Positions 15,352 through 24,073 of a stretch of 46,214 bases of DNA are shown here, in pieces; the stretch's first letter is position 1, and each line of letters starts with the position of its first letter. Source of the stretch: Bacteroidales bacterium. GTDB taxonomy: Bacteria; Bacteroidota; Bacteroidia; Bacteroidales; UBA932. Location: contig JAFZKT010000021.1 of NCBI GenBank assembly GCA_017553545.1, forward strand, positions 1 through 46,214, in the 5' to 3' direction. The notes beneath the pieces were generated by a model that was not told where the DNA came from, ran no database searches, and worked only from the letters and a program-made list of their open reading frames with translations. Made by a program: the position numbers and the translations under genes.

Positions 15352-16742
15352 AGAACGTTTATTTCATAGGGATCGGGGGCATTGGAATGAGTGCCCTGGC
15401 CCGCTACTACAAGTTCAAGGGCTTTTGTGTGGCGGGATACGACCGTACGCCGTCGGAGCTGACGGCCCAACTGGAAAAGGAAGGCATCAGCGTCCACTAT
15501 GAGGACCGGCCGGACCTGATTCCCGCGGACAAGGGCGAAACCCTGGTTGTCTATACCCCGGCCATCCCGGCGGATCTGGGCGAACTGCAGAAAGTGCAGC
15601 AGGAAGGCTATGCCGTCCTGAAGCGCTCCCGCACCCTGGGCGAAATTGCCAGGGGGCAGCGCTGCCTGGCCGTAGCCGGCACGCATGGGAAAACCACCAC
15701 CTCCACCCTCACCGCGCACATCTTCACCGCCTGCGGAGAAGGTTGCAGTGCATTCCTGGGCGGCATTTCCCGAAACTACGGAACCAATCTGCTGATGGCC
15801 CACAATGATGTGGTTGTGGCCGAGGCCGACGAATTCGACCGTTCCTTCCTCCAGCTCTTCCCGGAAATCGCCGTCATCACGGCGGTGGATCCCGACCACC
15901 TGGACATCTACGGCGATTACGCCCATGTGGTGGAAGCCTTCAAGGCCTTCGCCTCGCAGGTTTCAGGGACCGTCATCGCCAAACTGGGGACGCCCATCGG
16001 CCCGTCCGATACCAAGGCAAAGGTCCTCAGCTACCATTATACGGACACGAAGGCCGATTTCTGTGCGCTGAACCCGCACGCGGACCAGCTGGGCTGCTTC
16101 CACTTCGACCTCAAGTATCCCGGCGGCATCCTCAAAGACGTCCGGGTGGGCGTACCCGGCTGGGTAAACGCAGAGAACTCCGTGGCCGCGGCAGCCATCG
16201 CCCTCACCTACGGACTGGATCCGCAGGCGGTGAAAGAGGCTATCGGCACATTTGAAGGCGTTAAGAGACGTCTGGAAGTGCATGTGAACGCTCCGGGCCT
16301 CGCCTACATCGACGACTACGCGCACCATCCGGCGGAGCTCACATCGGCCATCTCCTCCATCCGCGACATTTTCCCCGGACGGAAGCTCACGGGCATTTTC
16401 CAGCCCCACCTGTATACCCGTACACGGGACTTCGCCGGCGAATTCGCCGAAGCCCTTTCCAAGGTGGACAAGCTCATCCTGCTGGACATCTATCCGGCGC
16501 GCGAGGAGCCCATTCCCGGCGTCACCTCCGAGATGATTTTCAAGGATGTTACCGCCCCGGAAAAAGTGCTGCTGAAAAAAGAAGAACTGATGGATTACCT
16601 CGCCGGGGAGCCGCTGGATGTGCTGGCCACCTTCGGCGCGGGGAACATCGACCGCTATATTGAACCTATTACCAACCTCTTAAACGAGCGACTTCAAGTC
16701 CCTCCCCTGAGGGAAGGGGTTTCGGGAGGGGGTTACGTTTAA
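15348..16742 (+). CDS. murC: UDP-N-acetylmuramate--L-alanine ligase MurC
   Basis: ATP-dependent ligase that adds L-Ala to UDP-MurNAc, the first peptide step. The 464-residue protein begins with the nucleotide loop FIGIGGIGMSALA (6-18). It has the ATP loop GTHGKTTTS (111-119), the DEFDRSF motif, DDYAHHP in the middle, and FQPHLYTRTRDF in the C-domain. The last residues (VPPLREGVSGGGYV) are not typical of MurC: they are translated from a GC-rich palindromic repeat at 16694-16737 that appears to have replaced or lengthened the natural end. The ATGA overlap with murG indicates coupling. Confidence 0.96.
   Translation: MKNVYFIGIGGIGMSALARYYKFKGFCVAGYDRTPSELTAQLEKEGISVHYEDRPDLIPADKGETLVVYTPAIPADLGELQKVQQEGYAVLKRSRTLGEIARGQRCLAVAGTHGKTTTSTLTAHIFTACGEGCSAFLGGISRNYGTNLLMAHNDVVVAEADEFDRSFLQLFPEIAVITAVDPDHLDIYGDYAHVVEAFKAFASQVSGTVIAKLGTPIGPSDTKAKVLSYHYTDTKADFCALNPHADQLGCFHFDLKYPGGILKDVRVGVPGWVNAENSVAAAAIALTYGLDPQAVKEAIGTFEGVKRRLEVHVNAPGLAYIDDYAHHPAELTSAISSIRDIFPGRKLTGIFQPHLYTRTRDFAGEFAEALSKVDKLILLDIYPAREEPIPGVTSEMIFKDVTAPEKVLLKKEELMDYLAGEPLDVLATFGAGNIDRYIEPITNLLNERLQVPPLREGVSGGGYV
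16694..16737. repeat. GC-rich palindromic repeat forming the 3' end of murC
   Basis: CCCTCCC (16700-16706) pairs with GGGAGGG (16724-16730), and CCCCT pairs with AGGGG nested inside. The element is read through as VPPLREGVSGGG at the extreme C-terminus of MurC. It resembles short dispersed repeats found in many bacterial genomes, but only one copy is seen here. Confidence 0.5.
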
Positions 16743-16748
16743 CATTTT

Positions 16749-17543
16749 ATGTTTCATGAAATGAAGCCCATCGTCCGCCGGGGCCTCGGCCTCCTTCTCA
16801 TAGCCTCCTGCGTCGTCCTGCTGGTGATTACCACCTCCATGAGCGTCCGGGAACGGCGCGGGCGCACCTGTCAGGGAAGGGCCGACATGGAAGTGATTGT
16901 GAGCGATTCTCTGGAACGCCGGTTCGTGACCAAGGATGACGTGGCGGATTGGCTGGAAAAAGACTATGGCGTCTTCCTGGGGCAGCCACTGGACAGCGTG
17001 GACCTGCATCGGATTGAAGGACTGGTGGAAGCCCACAGCGTAGTGCTTTCCTGCCAGGCCTGGCTCACCGACGACGGCGTCCTGCACGTGCAGTTGAACC
17101 AGCGGGAGCCGGTGGTCCGCTTCGACGACGGCGAAAACGGCTACTATGCCGACGCCTCCGGCTTCGTCTTCCCCCTCCAGGAGCGGGGCAGCGTGGACGT
17201 TCCGGTGGTGGACGGAAAGATACCCATGCGCATTCCGAAGGGCTTCAAGGGCACGCCGGAGGATGAGGCCGAAGCCGCCTGGCTGGGCCAGATTATCGAC
17301 ATGATCAATACCCTTCGGGGAACGGTGTGGGAGAAAAACATCGTTAAAATCAGCGTGGACGACAAAAACGACCTTGTGTTCACACCCCGGAAAGGCGACG
17401 AACGTTTCCTCTTCGGCCAGCCTGTCCGCGTGGAAGAAAAAATGCATCTGATGGAGGCCTATTACACCAGCGGACTGGCCGACAAAAAAATATACCGCAC
17501 AGTGGACGTCCGTTACCGCGGACAGTTGGTTTGCAGAAAATAA
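16749..17543 (+). CDS. ftsQ: Cell division protein FtsQ
   Basis: A 264-residue bitopic membrane protein: a short basic head, one membrane helix (about 12-30, GLGLLLIASCVVLLVIT), then a POTRA-type domain (about 43-110, with FVTKDDVADWLEKDYG) and a C-terminal beta domain. Topology, size and place between murC and ftsA identify it as FtsQ, which links early and late divisome proteins. A second start at M5 (MKPIVRRG) is equally possible and matches many homologues better. The gap to ftsA is 9 bp. Confidence 0.9.
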   Translation: MFHEMKPIVRRGLGLLLIASCVVLLVITTSMSVRERRGRTCQGRADMEVIVSDSLERRFVTKDDVADWLEKDYGVFLGQPLDSVDLHRIEGLVEAHSVVLSCQAWLTDDGVLHVQLNQREPVVRFDDGENGYYADASGFVFPLQERGSVDVPVVDGKIPMRIPKGFKGTPEDEAEAAWLGQIIDMINTLRGTVWEKNIVKISVDDKNDLVFTPRKGDERFLFGQPVRVEEKMHLMEAYYTSGLADKKIYRTVDVRYRGQLVCRK

Positions 17544-17552
17544 ACTCAGGAT

Positions 17553-18998
17553 ATGGAAGATAAATACATTGCCTCAATTGACCTCGGGAGCTCGAAATTC
17601 GGGCTCTGCGTCGCCCGCATCAGCGGGGACGATGTCAACATTGTCTATTACAAGGAAACCCCCTCGGACGGCATCCGATACAGCATGATCGCCAACCCGC
17701 TGAAGGCTTCGGAAAAACTGCGCGAAGCCGTGGCCGAAGCCGAAAAGGAACTGATGATCAAGATTCTGCAGGTGGTGGTGGGCATGCCGCGCGGCGAGGT
17801 GGCGCAGGTGACGGCATCGGCCCGGATCGAACGCACCAACCCCGATGATTATATATCGGCCGAAGAGGTGAGTTCGCTCAAATCCATCGCGCTGGAGACC
17901 TATCCCCTGCCCAACCCCGACAATCAGATCATGTACGGCGCAGTGGCGCAGTCCTTCTCCATCGACGACGAAATCCAGCTGGTGGAAAGCGACGTGGTGG
18001 GCACCCTGTCCAGCAGCCTGGAAGGCAACTTCAAGGTGTTCATCGGCAATCGCCGGGCGACGACCGCCCTGGACAAGATCTTCAACAGCCTGAACATCGC
18101 CGTGGCCAAGAAATACTTCCTGCCCGACGTTGTGGCCCGCACTGTCCTCACCGACGAGGAACGCGTGGGCGGCGTTGCGCTGGTGGACGTGGGAGCCGGC
18201 GTGACCTCGGTCACCGTTTACCACGGCGGCATCCTGCGCTATTATGCTTCCATCCCTTTCGGCGGGAAATCCATCACCAACGACATCCGCACCGAATGTT
18301 CCATTTCCGAAGATCTGGCGGAGAAAATCAAAAAGCGTTTCGGCGCCTGCCTGCCCGGGAAACTGGCCACGCTCAGTGAGAAAGTGCTGCAGCTGCGGGT
18401 TACCGAACCCTACAAGGAAGTGCCCGTTCGCTATATTTCTGAAATCATTGACTGCCGCGCGCGGGAAATCGTGGAAGCCATCCTGTTCTACATCCAGGAA
18501 AGCGGCCTGCAGAATACCCTCCGAAACGGTATCGTAGTCACCGGCGGCGGGGCTGAACTCACCAACTTCGTGAACCTGATCAAGGAAATGTCCGGCTACG
18601 ACGTACGGAAGGGCTATCCCCGCTTCATGTTCAGCGCTTCGGTGGGCAGCGGTGTCTACTCCACCAGCGCGACGGCGGCCATCGGCATGGTGCTCGCCGC
18701 CCACGAAAACAATCTGCCGGACTGTGTCAGTGCGCCTGTACTGCCCCCCAAGGTAGAAGAGGAAGAATTGATGGAAGTGGAAGTGACCGACGAGACACCC
18801 AATCCCCCTGGAGCACTGTTCAATCCCGACGACTTCGGGAAACCCCAGGAGCGGCCGAAGAAGGAAAAGAAGAAGAAAGTGAAGGTGCCCAAGCCCAAGG
18901 GCGAAAAGAACGGCATCCTGAGCATTTTCTGGAAGAACGTGGGCGACACCATCATGGATTTTTATGACTACGCCAATAAAGAAGAGGAGACCAAGTAA
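17553..18998 (+). CDS. ftsA: Cell division protein FtsA
   Basis: Actin-like ATPase that anchors FtsZ filaments to the membrane. The 481-residue protein begins with the phosphate-1 motif ASIDLGSSKFGLCV and has VDVGAGVTSVTVYHGG (phosphate 2) and IVVTGGGAELTN (adenosine site). It is longer than E. coli FtsA because of an extended C-terminus. A Lys-rich linker (EKKKKVKVPKPK) is followed by an amphipathic stretch, GILSIFWKNVGDTIMDF, which fits the membrane-targeting helix. The stop overlaps the ftsZ start (TAATG), so the two are probably translated in a fixed ratio. Confidence 0.96.
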   Translation: MEDKYIASIDLGSSKFGLCVARISGDDVNIVYYKETPSDGIRYSMIANPLKASEKLREAVAEAEKELMIKILQVVVGMPRGEVAQVTASARIERTNPDDYISAEEVSSLKSIALETYPLPNPDNQIMYGAVAQSFSIDDEIQLVESDVVGTLSSSLEGNFKVFIGNRRATTALDKIFNSLNIAVAKKYFLPDVVARTVLTDEERVGGVALVDVGAGVTSVTVYHGGILRYYASIPFGGKSITNDIRTECSISEDLAEKIKKRFGACLPGKLATLSEKVLQLRVTEPYKEVPVRYISEIIDCRAREIVEAILFYIQESGLQNTLRNGIVVTGGGAELTNFVNLIKEMSGYDVRKGYPRFMFSASVGSGVYSTSATAAIGMVLAAHENNLPDCVSAPVLPPKVEEEELMEVEVTDETPNPPGALFNPDDFGKPQERPKKEKKKKVKVPKPKGEKNGILSIFWKNVGDTIMDFYDYANKEEETK

Positions 18999-20239
18999 TG
19001 AATACGGACATCAACATCACCCCCAACGACTGGACCAGCGAACGCTCCATCATTAAAGTGATCGGCGTAGGCGGAGGCGGCTGCAATGCCGTCAACTATA
19101 TGTACAGGCAGAACATCCAGGGCTGCAGCTTCATCGTGTGCAACACCGATGCACAGGCATTGGCCTCCAGCGAAGTTCCCATCAAGATCCAGATGGGAGA
19201 AGGCGGACTGGGCGCGGGAACGGATCCCGCGGCCGGACGTAACGCCGCTTTGGAAAGCCAGGAGGAGATTGCCGCCAAAGTGATGGACAACAACACCAAG
19301 ATGCTCTTCATTACGGCCGGCATGGGCGGCGGTACCGGCACCGGCGCCTCCCCCGTCATCGCCAAGATGGCCAAGGACAGAGGTATTTTGACGGTGGCCG
19401 TAGTGACCATTCCCTTCAAGAACGAGGGCAATGAAAGCCAGTCCAAGGCCGTTGACGGCATCCACGAACTGGAAAAGAACGTGGACGCGCTCCTGATTAT
19501 CAACAACGAGAAACTGTATCAGTTCTTCGGGGACACCCTTATCCAGGAAGCCTTCCCCAAGGCCGACGAAGTGCTGGCTACAGCCGTCCGCGGCATCATC
19601 GAGGTCATCAGTCGGCCCGGTTACATCAACGTGGACTTCCGCGACGTGTGCAAAATGATGCGCGACAGCGGCATGGCCCTGATGGGCAGCGGAGAAGGCA
19701 CCGGGGAAAACCGTCTGGAAATGGCCGTAAAGGGAGCTTTCGAGAGCCCGCTCCTCAATGACTTTGATTTGAAGACCGCCAAACACGTCCTGGTGAATAT
19801 CACTACCGGCGCCAACGAACGCGGCGCCAAGATGAGCGACCTGGAACGCATCGACGACATGATTTCAGAATATACCGGCGACGCCAACCACTTCAAGAAG
19901 GGCATCGTCTGGGAGAAGGATCCCGAGTTTGGCGACAAGGTGCGCATCACCGCCATCGTCACGGGCTTCGACATGGACCTGGGCGGACTGGGCCTGAACA
20001 AGGACCTGGGGAACCTGGTGATTATCGACGATAACTTCCAGTGGGAACAGGCCTCGACGGGCGGCGAGGTAAACATTCCCGCCGGGGCCGACACCATCAA
20101 GATCGGCTATAACAACTCCGACAACGCCAGGCACTTCGACTTCTCCACGGACCGCCGCCCGGTGCTCTGCATCGCCCCCGGCGCCCCGAAAGCCGAGCTG
20201 GAGAACACCCCGGCCATCCGCCGGACGCATAGCGCGTAA
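18998..20239 (+). CDS. ftsZ: Cell division GTPase FtsZ
   Basis: Tubulin-like GTPase forming the Z ring. The 413-residue protein shows VGGGGCNAVN (24-33), the tubulin signature GGGTGTGASPV (110-120), and the T7 loop NVDFRDV, where the common Ala is Arg but both acidic residues remain. After the GTPase and C-terminal domains there is only a short linker before the conserved terminal peptide ENTPAIRR, which would bind FtsA. It is the last gene of the dcw cluster; palindromic element A begins 10 bp after its stop and may help end the transcript. Confidence 0.97.
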   Translation: MNTDINITPNDWTSERSIIKVIGVGGGGCNAVNYMYRQNIQGCSFIVCNTDAQALASSEVPIKIQMGEGGLGAGTDPAAGRNAALESQEEIAAKVMDNNTKMLFITAGMGGGTGTGASPVIAKMAKDRGILTVAVVTIPFKNEGNESQSKAVDGIHELEKNVDALLIINNEKLYQFFGDTLIQEAFPKADEVLATAVRGIIEVISRPGYINVDFRDVCKMMRDSGMALMGSGEGTGENRLEMAVKGAFESPLLNDFDLKTAKHVLVNITTGANERGAKMSDLERIDDMISEYTGDANHFKKGIVWEKDPEFGDKVRITAIVTGFDMDLGGLGLNKDLGNLVIIDDNFQWEQASTGGEVNIPAGADTIKIGYNNSDNARHFDFSTDRRPVLCIAPGAPKAELENTPAIRRTHSA

Positions 20240-20248
20240 GGCTGTCGG

Positions 20249-20355
20249 CTGGAGCAAATCTCTCTGATTCACAGCGACTTACTTATACAGGGGTGCACCG
20301 GGCGGTGCACCCCTCTTTTAGCTTCTCGCTGATTTTCAATTACTTACGATCCAGG
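20249..20355. repeat. REP-like palindromic element, copy A
   Basis: A 107-bp element with ends CTGGAG and ATCCAGG. The core AGGGGTGCACC (20289-20299) - GGGC - GGTGCACCCCT (20304-20314) is a perfect 11-bp stem with a 4-base loop. CTGATT lies 15 bases from the left end and again 15 bases after the core. It fills the space between the ftsZ stop and the gltX promoter, and the core is followed by CTTTT. Confidence 0.85.
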
Positions 20356-20364
20356 CTACTTGTG

Positions 20365-20395
20365 TTGGAAAACTGCCCGAAATCCGCTAAATTTG
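20365..20395 (+). promoter_or_regulatory. gltX promoter, Bacteroidota type
   Basis: TTG (20365-20367), 20 bases, then TAAATTTG (20388-20395), 21 bases before the gltX ATG. It begins 10 bp after element A, so gltX is probably not part of the dcw transcript. Confidence 0.7.
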
Positions 20396-20415
20396 CATCC
20401 TCAACAGCAGAAGAT

Positions 20416-21978
20416 ATGGAAAGAAGAACCCGCGTAAGATTTGCTCCGTCACCCACCGGCCCGCTTCATATGGGCGGCGTGCGCACGGCACTGTATAACT
20501 ACCTGTATGCCAAGCAGAAAGGCGGCGATTTCATCCTCCGCATCGAGGACACGGACTCGCACCGTTTCGTGCCGGGCGCAGAGCAGTATATCATCGAAGC
20601 GCTTAACTGGTGCGGCATCACGCCGGACGAGGGAATCGAGAACGGAGCCATCGTGGAAGTGGCCTCCCCGAAGCATCCCCACGCCCCTTATCGGCAAAGT
20701 CAGCGCAAGCCCCTCTATCGCAAGTACGCGGAAGAATTAGTGGAAAAGGGCTGGGCCTATTACGCGTTCGACAGCGCGGAGGAACTGGCCGCGAAGCGTT
20801 CGGAGGCTGAAGCCATCGGCCAGACCTTCATGTACAACGCCGCCAGCCGCCTTCAACTGCGGAATTCTTTGACCTTGCCGGCCGATGAAGTGGCGCGTCT
20901 AGTGAAGGAGACATCGGACTGGACCGTTCGCTTCAAGATGCCTGTCGGCCGGGTAGTCAAAATGGACGACCTCATCCGCGGGCACGTGGAAGTGAATACC
21001 GACACGCTGGACGACAAAGTCCTCTGGAAGCGGGCCGATGAACTCCCCACCTACCACCTCGCCAACATCGTGGACGACCATCTGATGGAAATCACGGAGG
21101 TGATTCGCGGCGAGGAATGGCTACCTTCTCTTCCGCTGCATTATCTGCTGTACGAAGCCTTCGGCTGGACGGACACGATGCCCCGCTTTGCGCATCTGTC
21201 CCTGCTGCTGAAGCCGGACGGAAAGGGAAAACTTTCCAAGCGCGACGGCGACCGCCTGGGCTTCCCGGTGTTCCCGCTCAAGTGGGTAAGCCCCGAAACC
21301 GGCGAAGTTTCCCGCGGCTACCGCGAAGACGGTTACTTCCCGGAGGCATTTGTGAATATGCTCGCTTTCCTGGGCTGGAATCCCGGTGGCGAAAGGGAAC
21401 TCTATACGCTGGACGAACTGGTTCCCGTGTTCTCGCTGGACCGCGTCATCAAATCCGGCGCCCGCTTCAATGTGGAAAAGGCCAAGTGGTACAACAAGGA
21501 GTATCTGCGCGCCAAGAGTGTTTCCGAGCTGACTGATCTGTTCATCCCCGTGCTGGAAAGCAACGGCGTCAGCGGATGTGACCGCGCCTATGTTGAATCC
21601 GTGGTCGGCCTGGTACAGGAGCGCGCCACTTTCGTGGCCGACATGTGGGACATCGCCAAGTCCCTCTTCGTGGCACCATCGGCCTATGAGCAGAAGGATG
21701 TGGACAAATTCTGGAAAGAGGAGAACTACAGCCTGATGATTCAGGCCGTGGATTGGCTGGTGAAGGAGTATAAAGGCGCCGTGACGCCTGAGGGCGTAGA
21801 GGCTGCCCTTGTGGATTACATCAAGGCGCACGAATGGCCGATGGGCAAGGTGATGAACTGCCTCCGTCTGGCTCTCACCGGCGCGGCTTCAGGCCTTGGC
21901 ATCGCGGACCTCGTCGCCCGCATCGGCCTGGACGAAACCGCCCGTCGCGTGCACGCCGCGGCTTCCTGCTTAAATTAG
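20416..21978 (+). CDS. gltX: Glutamate--tRNA ligase
   Basis: Class I aminoacyl-tRNA synthetase that charges tRNA-Glu. I start at the ATG at 20416 (MERRTRVRFAPSPTG): it follows a well-placed promoter and matches the family N-terminus, while an upstream in-frame start would lie inside palindromic element A. The 520-residue protein has the HIGH-type motif as HMGG (18-21) within PSPTGPLHMGGVRTALYN, RIEDTDSHRF, and the KMSKS-type loop as KLSKR (272-276), followed by a helical anticodon-binding domain. Length is normal. It converges on the transposase gene across element B. Confidence 0.96.
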   Translation: MERRTRVRFAPSPTGPLHMGGVRTALYNYLYAKQKGGDFILRIEDTDSHRFVPGAEQYIIEALNWCGITPDEGIENGAIVEVASPKHPHAPYRQSQRKPLYRKYAEELVEKGWAYYAFDSAEELAAKRSEAEAIGQTFMYNAASRLQLRNSLTLPADEVARLVKETSDWTVRFKMPVGRVVKMDDLIRGHVEVNTDTLDDKVLWKRADELPTYHLANIVDDHLMEITEVIRGEEWLPSLPLHYLLYEAFGWTDTMPRFAHLSLLLKPDGKGKLSKRDGDRLGFPVFPLKWVSPETGEVSRGYREDGYFPEAFVNMLAFLGWNPGGERELYTLDELVPVFSLDRVIKSGARFNVEKAKWYNKEYLRAKSVSELTDLFIPVLESNGVSGCDRAYVESVVGLVQERATFVADMWDIAKSLFVAPSAYEQKDVDKFWKEENYSLMIQAVDWLVKEYKGAVTPEGVEAALVDYIKAHEWPMGKVMNCLRLALTGAASGLGIADLVARIGLDETARRVHAAASCLN

Positions 21979-21982
21979 CCAC

Positions 21983-22089
21983 CTGGAACGGAAGTAACTG
22001 ATTGAATGTAAATTACAAATATAGGGGTGCACTGGGCGGTGCACCCCTATTTGCGTAAGTGGCTTATTGTTAGCGCTTCCAACTCCAGG
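21983..22089. repeat. REP-like palindromic element, copy B
   Basis: 107 bp with the same 40-26-41 geometry as copy A. Stem ATAGGGGTGCAC (22021-22032) / GTGCACCCCTAT (22039-22050) is a perfect 12-bp match. Ends are CTGGAA and CTCCAGG. The right end overlaps the last codons and stop of the transposase gene (22070-22089). It lies between two convergent genes. Confidence 0.85.
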
Positions 22090-23002
22090 GCAGATGGAGC
22101 AATCGGGCAATTTGATAATCCTTGGCAGGAGAAGTGTGACGCAATAAATCGGCCAGCATTTCTTTCTTCTCATCTGAGGCCGATAAAACGGCATGCGGTT
22201 TTGCAGCAAAACCGGATTGGCCGATGATTTCCAGCATCTCCACGTAGATTTGGTCTGAATCTATCTTGTATTCCTCTTTCAGGTCGTACTCGCTTCCTGT
22301 GTTGGAATTAATGGCCAGGACCATCGAAGGGTAGTCCTTGTAAAAACTGAGCAACGCAGCTTTGTCGATGGGAAGATATCGGCTGATGATATAATCCGTC
22401 AATTGTTCCTGCTCCGCTGCCGATATTTTTTTGTAGATGCGGCGCAGCACCGCGTAACTTAGATAGGCGTGGTCGCGGACGTGATTATCCACCTCTTTCA
22501 ATGCGATTCGCATAGGGCCCGTTGCCTTTTCCCGCTGAATCGGCCGGGAAAAAGGATGATCATTCCCAATGTACGCAAGAAAATTCCATCTGTCATCTTC
22601 GGCTCTTGCGAATAATTGCTTCTCTACAGAGTTGTTGTAATGGTACGCCACGCACGTACGGATTTTCTTTTCCGTCGTTTTGGGAGCGTTGCCATAGGCT
22701 TTTTCAAAGAGAGCACCCTTTCGGCCGGAATCTCTGTTGAAAGCCATCGCATAGGTGGATGTGACTGTGCCGATGAACAATGCTTTCACCTTGGGTGATG
22801 CGGCACGGATGAGCGTATGGAAATGGTTGAACATCAGGGCCAGTGCCAGCACGCTGATACCATAGTTCCAAGCCATTACTGAAAAGATGGTAAAAAAGAC
22901 CAGGCGGTCTTCCCGGGAGTAGAAGATGAGATTGTAGTCGATGCCGTGTTGAAAGATGTGTTCATAGGCGTCCAGGGTGAATTTTCTTTTGTGACCTCGC
23001 AT
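22070..23002 (-). CDS. rayT: REP-associated tyrosine transposase (RAYT, Y1/HUH superfamily)
   Basis: Single-strand-type HUH transposase domain related to IS200/IS605 TnpA. From the start chosen here (MRGHKRKFTLDAYEHIFQHG) the protein has 310 residues. It shows the fold's pattern of an early strand, then YSREDRLVFF, and the metal-binding H-x-H as H60-F-H62 in ALMFNHFHTLI. Catalytic tyrosine candidates lie in the CVAYHYNNSVEK helix. An upstream start at 23056 would add 18 residues. RAYTs are known to act on REP sequences near their own gene rather than on IS ends. Four palindromic elements lie around this gene, and copy B is joined to its 3' end. The G+C content is visibly lower than in the dcw cluster, suggesting transfer. 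Confidence 0.85.
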   Translation of the reverse strand: MRGHKRKFTLDAYEHIFQHGIDYNLIFYSREDRLVFFTIFSVMAWNYGISVLALALMFNHFHTLIRAASPKVKALFIGTVTSTYAMAFNRDSGRKGALFEKAYGNAPKTTEKKIRTCVAYHYNNSVEKQLFARAEDDRWNFLAYIGNDHPFSRPIQREKATGPMRIALKEVDNHVRDHAYLSYAVLRRIYKKISAAEQEQLTDYIISRYLPIDKAALLSFYKDYPSMVLAINSNTGSEYDLKEEYKIDSDQIYVEMLEIIGQSGFAAKPHAVLSASDEKKEMLADLLRHTSPAKDYQIARLLHLPWSWKR

Positions 23003-23128
23003 AGTTTTGTGCTTTAGTGGATCACAATTATAAGATATATTATTCGAGGAAAACATAACTTGTTGATAACTTGTGTTGTTTTAGCTGCTTTTTTATCTGT
23101 TTTGACTGATTATTCGTATCTTCGCACT

Positions 23129-24067
23129 ATGACAAAGGAAGAAAAGTATCGGGAGTTACTGCGTCAAGCGGAGGCTTTGCTGGCCGATGAAAAGGATCCC
23201 ATCGCGCGGATGTCTAATCTGTCAGCCATGCTTCATACTGAGATGGGGTTCTGGTGGACAGGATTCTATCGTGTACAAGAAGAAGAACTGATTCTTGGAC
23301 CCTTTCAGGGACCGGTGGCTTGTTTGCGGATAGCTTTCGGCCGTGGCGTCTGCGGAACCGCTTGGAAAGAACAGCGGACGCTTGTTGTTCCGGACGTGGA
23401 ACAATTCCCCGGCCATATTGCCTGTTCCAGTGAATCCCGCAGCGAAATAGTTATTCCCGTCTGGCAGCAAAGCCAGGTTGTTGCTGTACTGGACATTGAC
23501 AGCCGGGAGTTGAACAGCTTTGACAATACAGACAGGGAGTGGTTGGAGAAATTCGCCGTCCTGACTTATGGGCCCAGTAAGGAGATATGGTTTGCGGCGG
23601 GTTGCTTTTGGGGGGCTCAGAAGTTTTTCAAGCGTATCAAAGGCGTTGACTACACGGAAGTGGGGTTTGCCAATGGTCAATTGATGAATCCCTCCTATGA
23701 GCAGGTATATATAGACACAACCGGTCATGCCGAATGCGTTCACATTAGATATAATCCGACGGTGATATCTCTTCGGCGACTCACGGAATTATATTTTAAA
23801 ATCATCGACCCGCTCAGTCTGAACAAACAGGGTGAAGACGAAGGGACCCGCTACCGAACCGGCGTGTATTTCGATGATTCGCAAGACGTAGCAACCTTAA
23901 GTAAAGTATTTACAAACGTGAAGCGGTCGCTGGGAGTATCGGCCCTGCCGGTTGAACTCCTTCCCCTGAGGTGTTTCTTCCGAGCCGAAGACTATCATCA
24001 AGACTATCTGGATAAGAATCCTGGCGGTTATTGTCACCTGAGTCCTGATGTTTTCGAACTAATCTAG
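23129..24067 (+). CDS. Fused free methionine-R-sulfoxide reductase (GAF) and peptide methionine-S-sulfoxide reductase MsrA
   Basis: Two repair enzymes in one 312-residue chain. Residues 1-148 form a GAF domain of the fRMsr (YebR) type. Cysteines C65, C75 and C99 have exactly the spacing of the three redox cysteines of E. coli fRMsr (84, 94, 118), within GRGVCGTAW and GHIACSSESRSEIV. Residues 152-312 form MsrA, with catalytic C159 in GCFWG, DPLSLNKQGEDEGTRYR, and a resolving C302 in GGYCH. The chain would reduce free Met-R-sulfoxide and protein or free Met-S-sulfoxide. I start at the ATG at 23129 because an upstream in-frame start adds a stretch with no homology to either family. The gene is divergent from the transposase and ends 6 bp before element C. 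Its G+C is lower than that of distant neighbours. Confidence 0.9.
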   Translation: MTKEEKYRELLRQAEALLADEKDPIARMSNLSAMLHTEMGFWWTGFYRVQEEELILGPFQGPVACLRIAFGRGVCGTAWKEQRTLVVPDVEQFPGHIACSSESRSEIVIPVWQQSQVVAVLDIDSRELNSFDNTDREWLEKFAVLTYGPSKEIWFAAGCFWGAQKFFKRIKGVDYTEVGFANGQLMNPSYEQVYIDTTGHAECVHIRYNPTVISLRRLTELYFKIIDPLSLNKQGEDEGTRYRTGVYFDDSQDVATLSKVFTNVKRSLGVSALPVELLPLRCFFRAEDYHQDYLDKNPGGYCHLSPDVFELI

Positions 24068-24073
24068 TTTAGA

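Noticed and set aside
20289-20314. Plain rho-independent terminators as the full explanation of the GGGGTGCAC hairpins
   Set aside because: Only copy A is followed by more than three T; the fixed 107-bp length, matching outer ends and CTGATT positions go beyond what a terminator needs, though they may still stop transcription.
20293-20415. Upstream in-frame extension of gltX
   Set aside because: It starts inside palindromic element A and runs through the gltX promoter; the family N-terminus begins at 20416.
23117-23124. TATCTTCG as a promoter for the msr fusion gene
   Set aside because: It is only 4 bases from the ATG and has no -33 box at the right distance.
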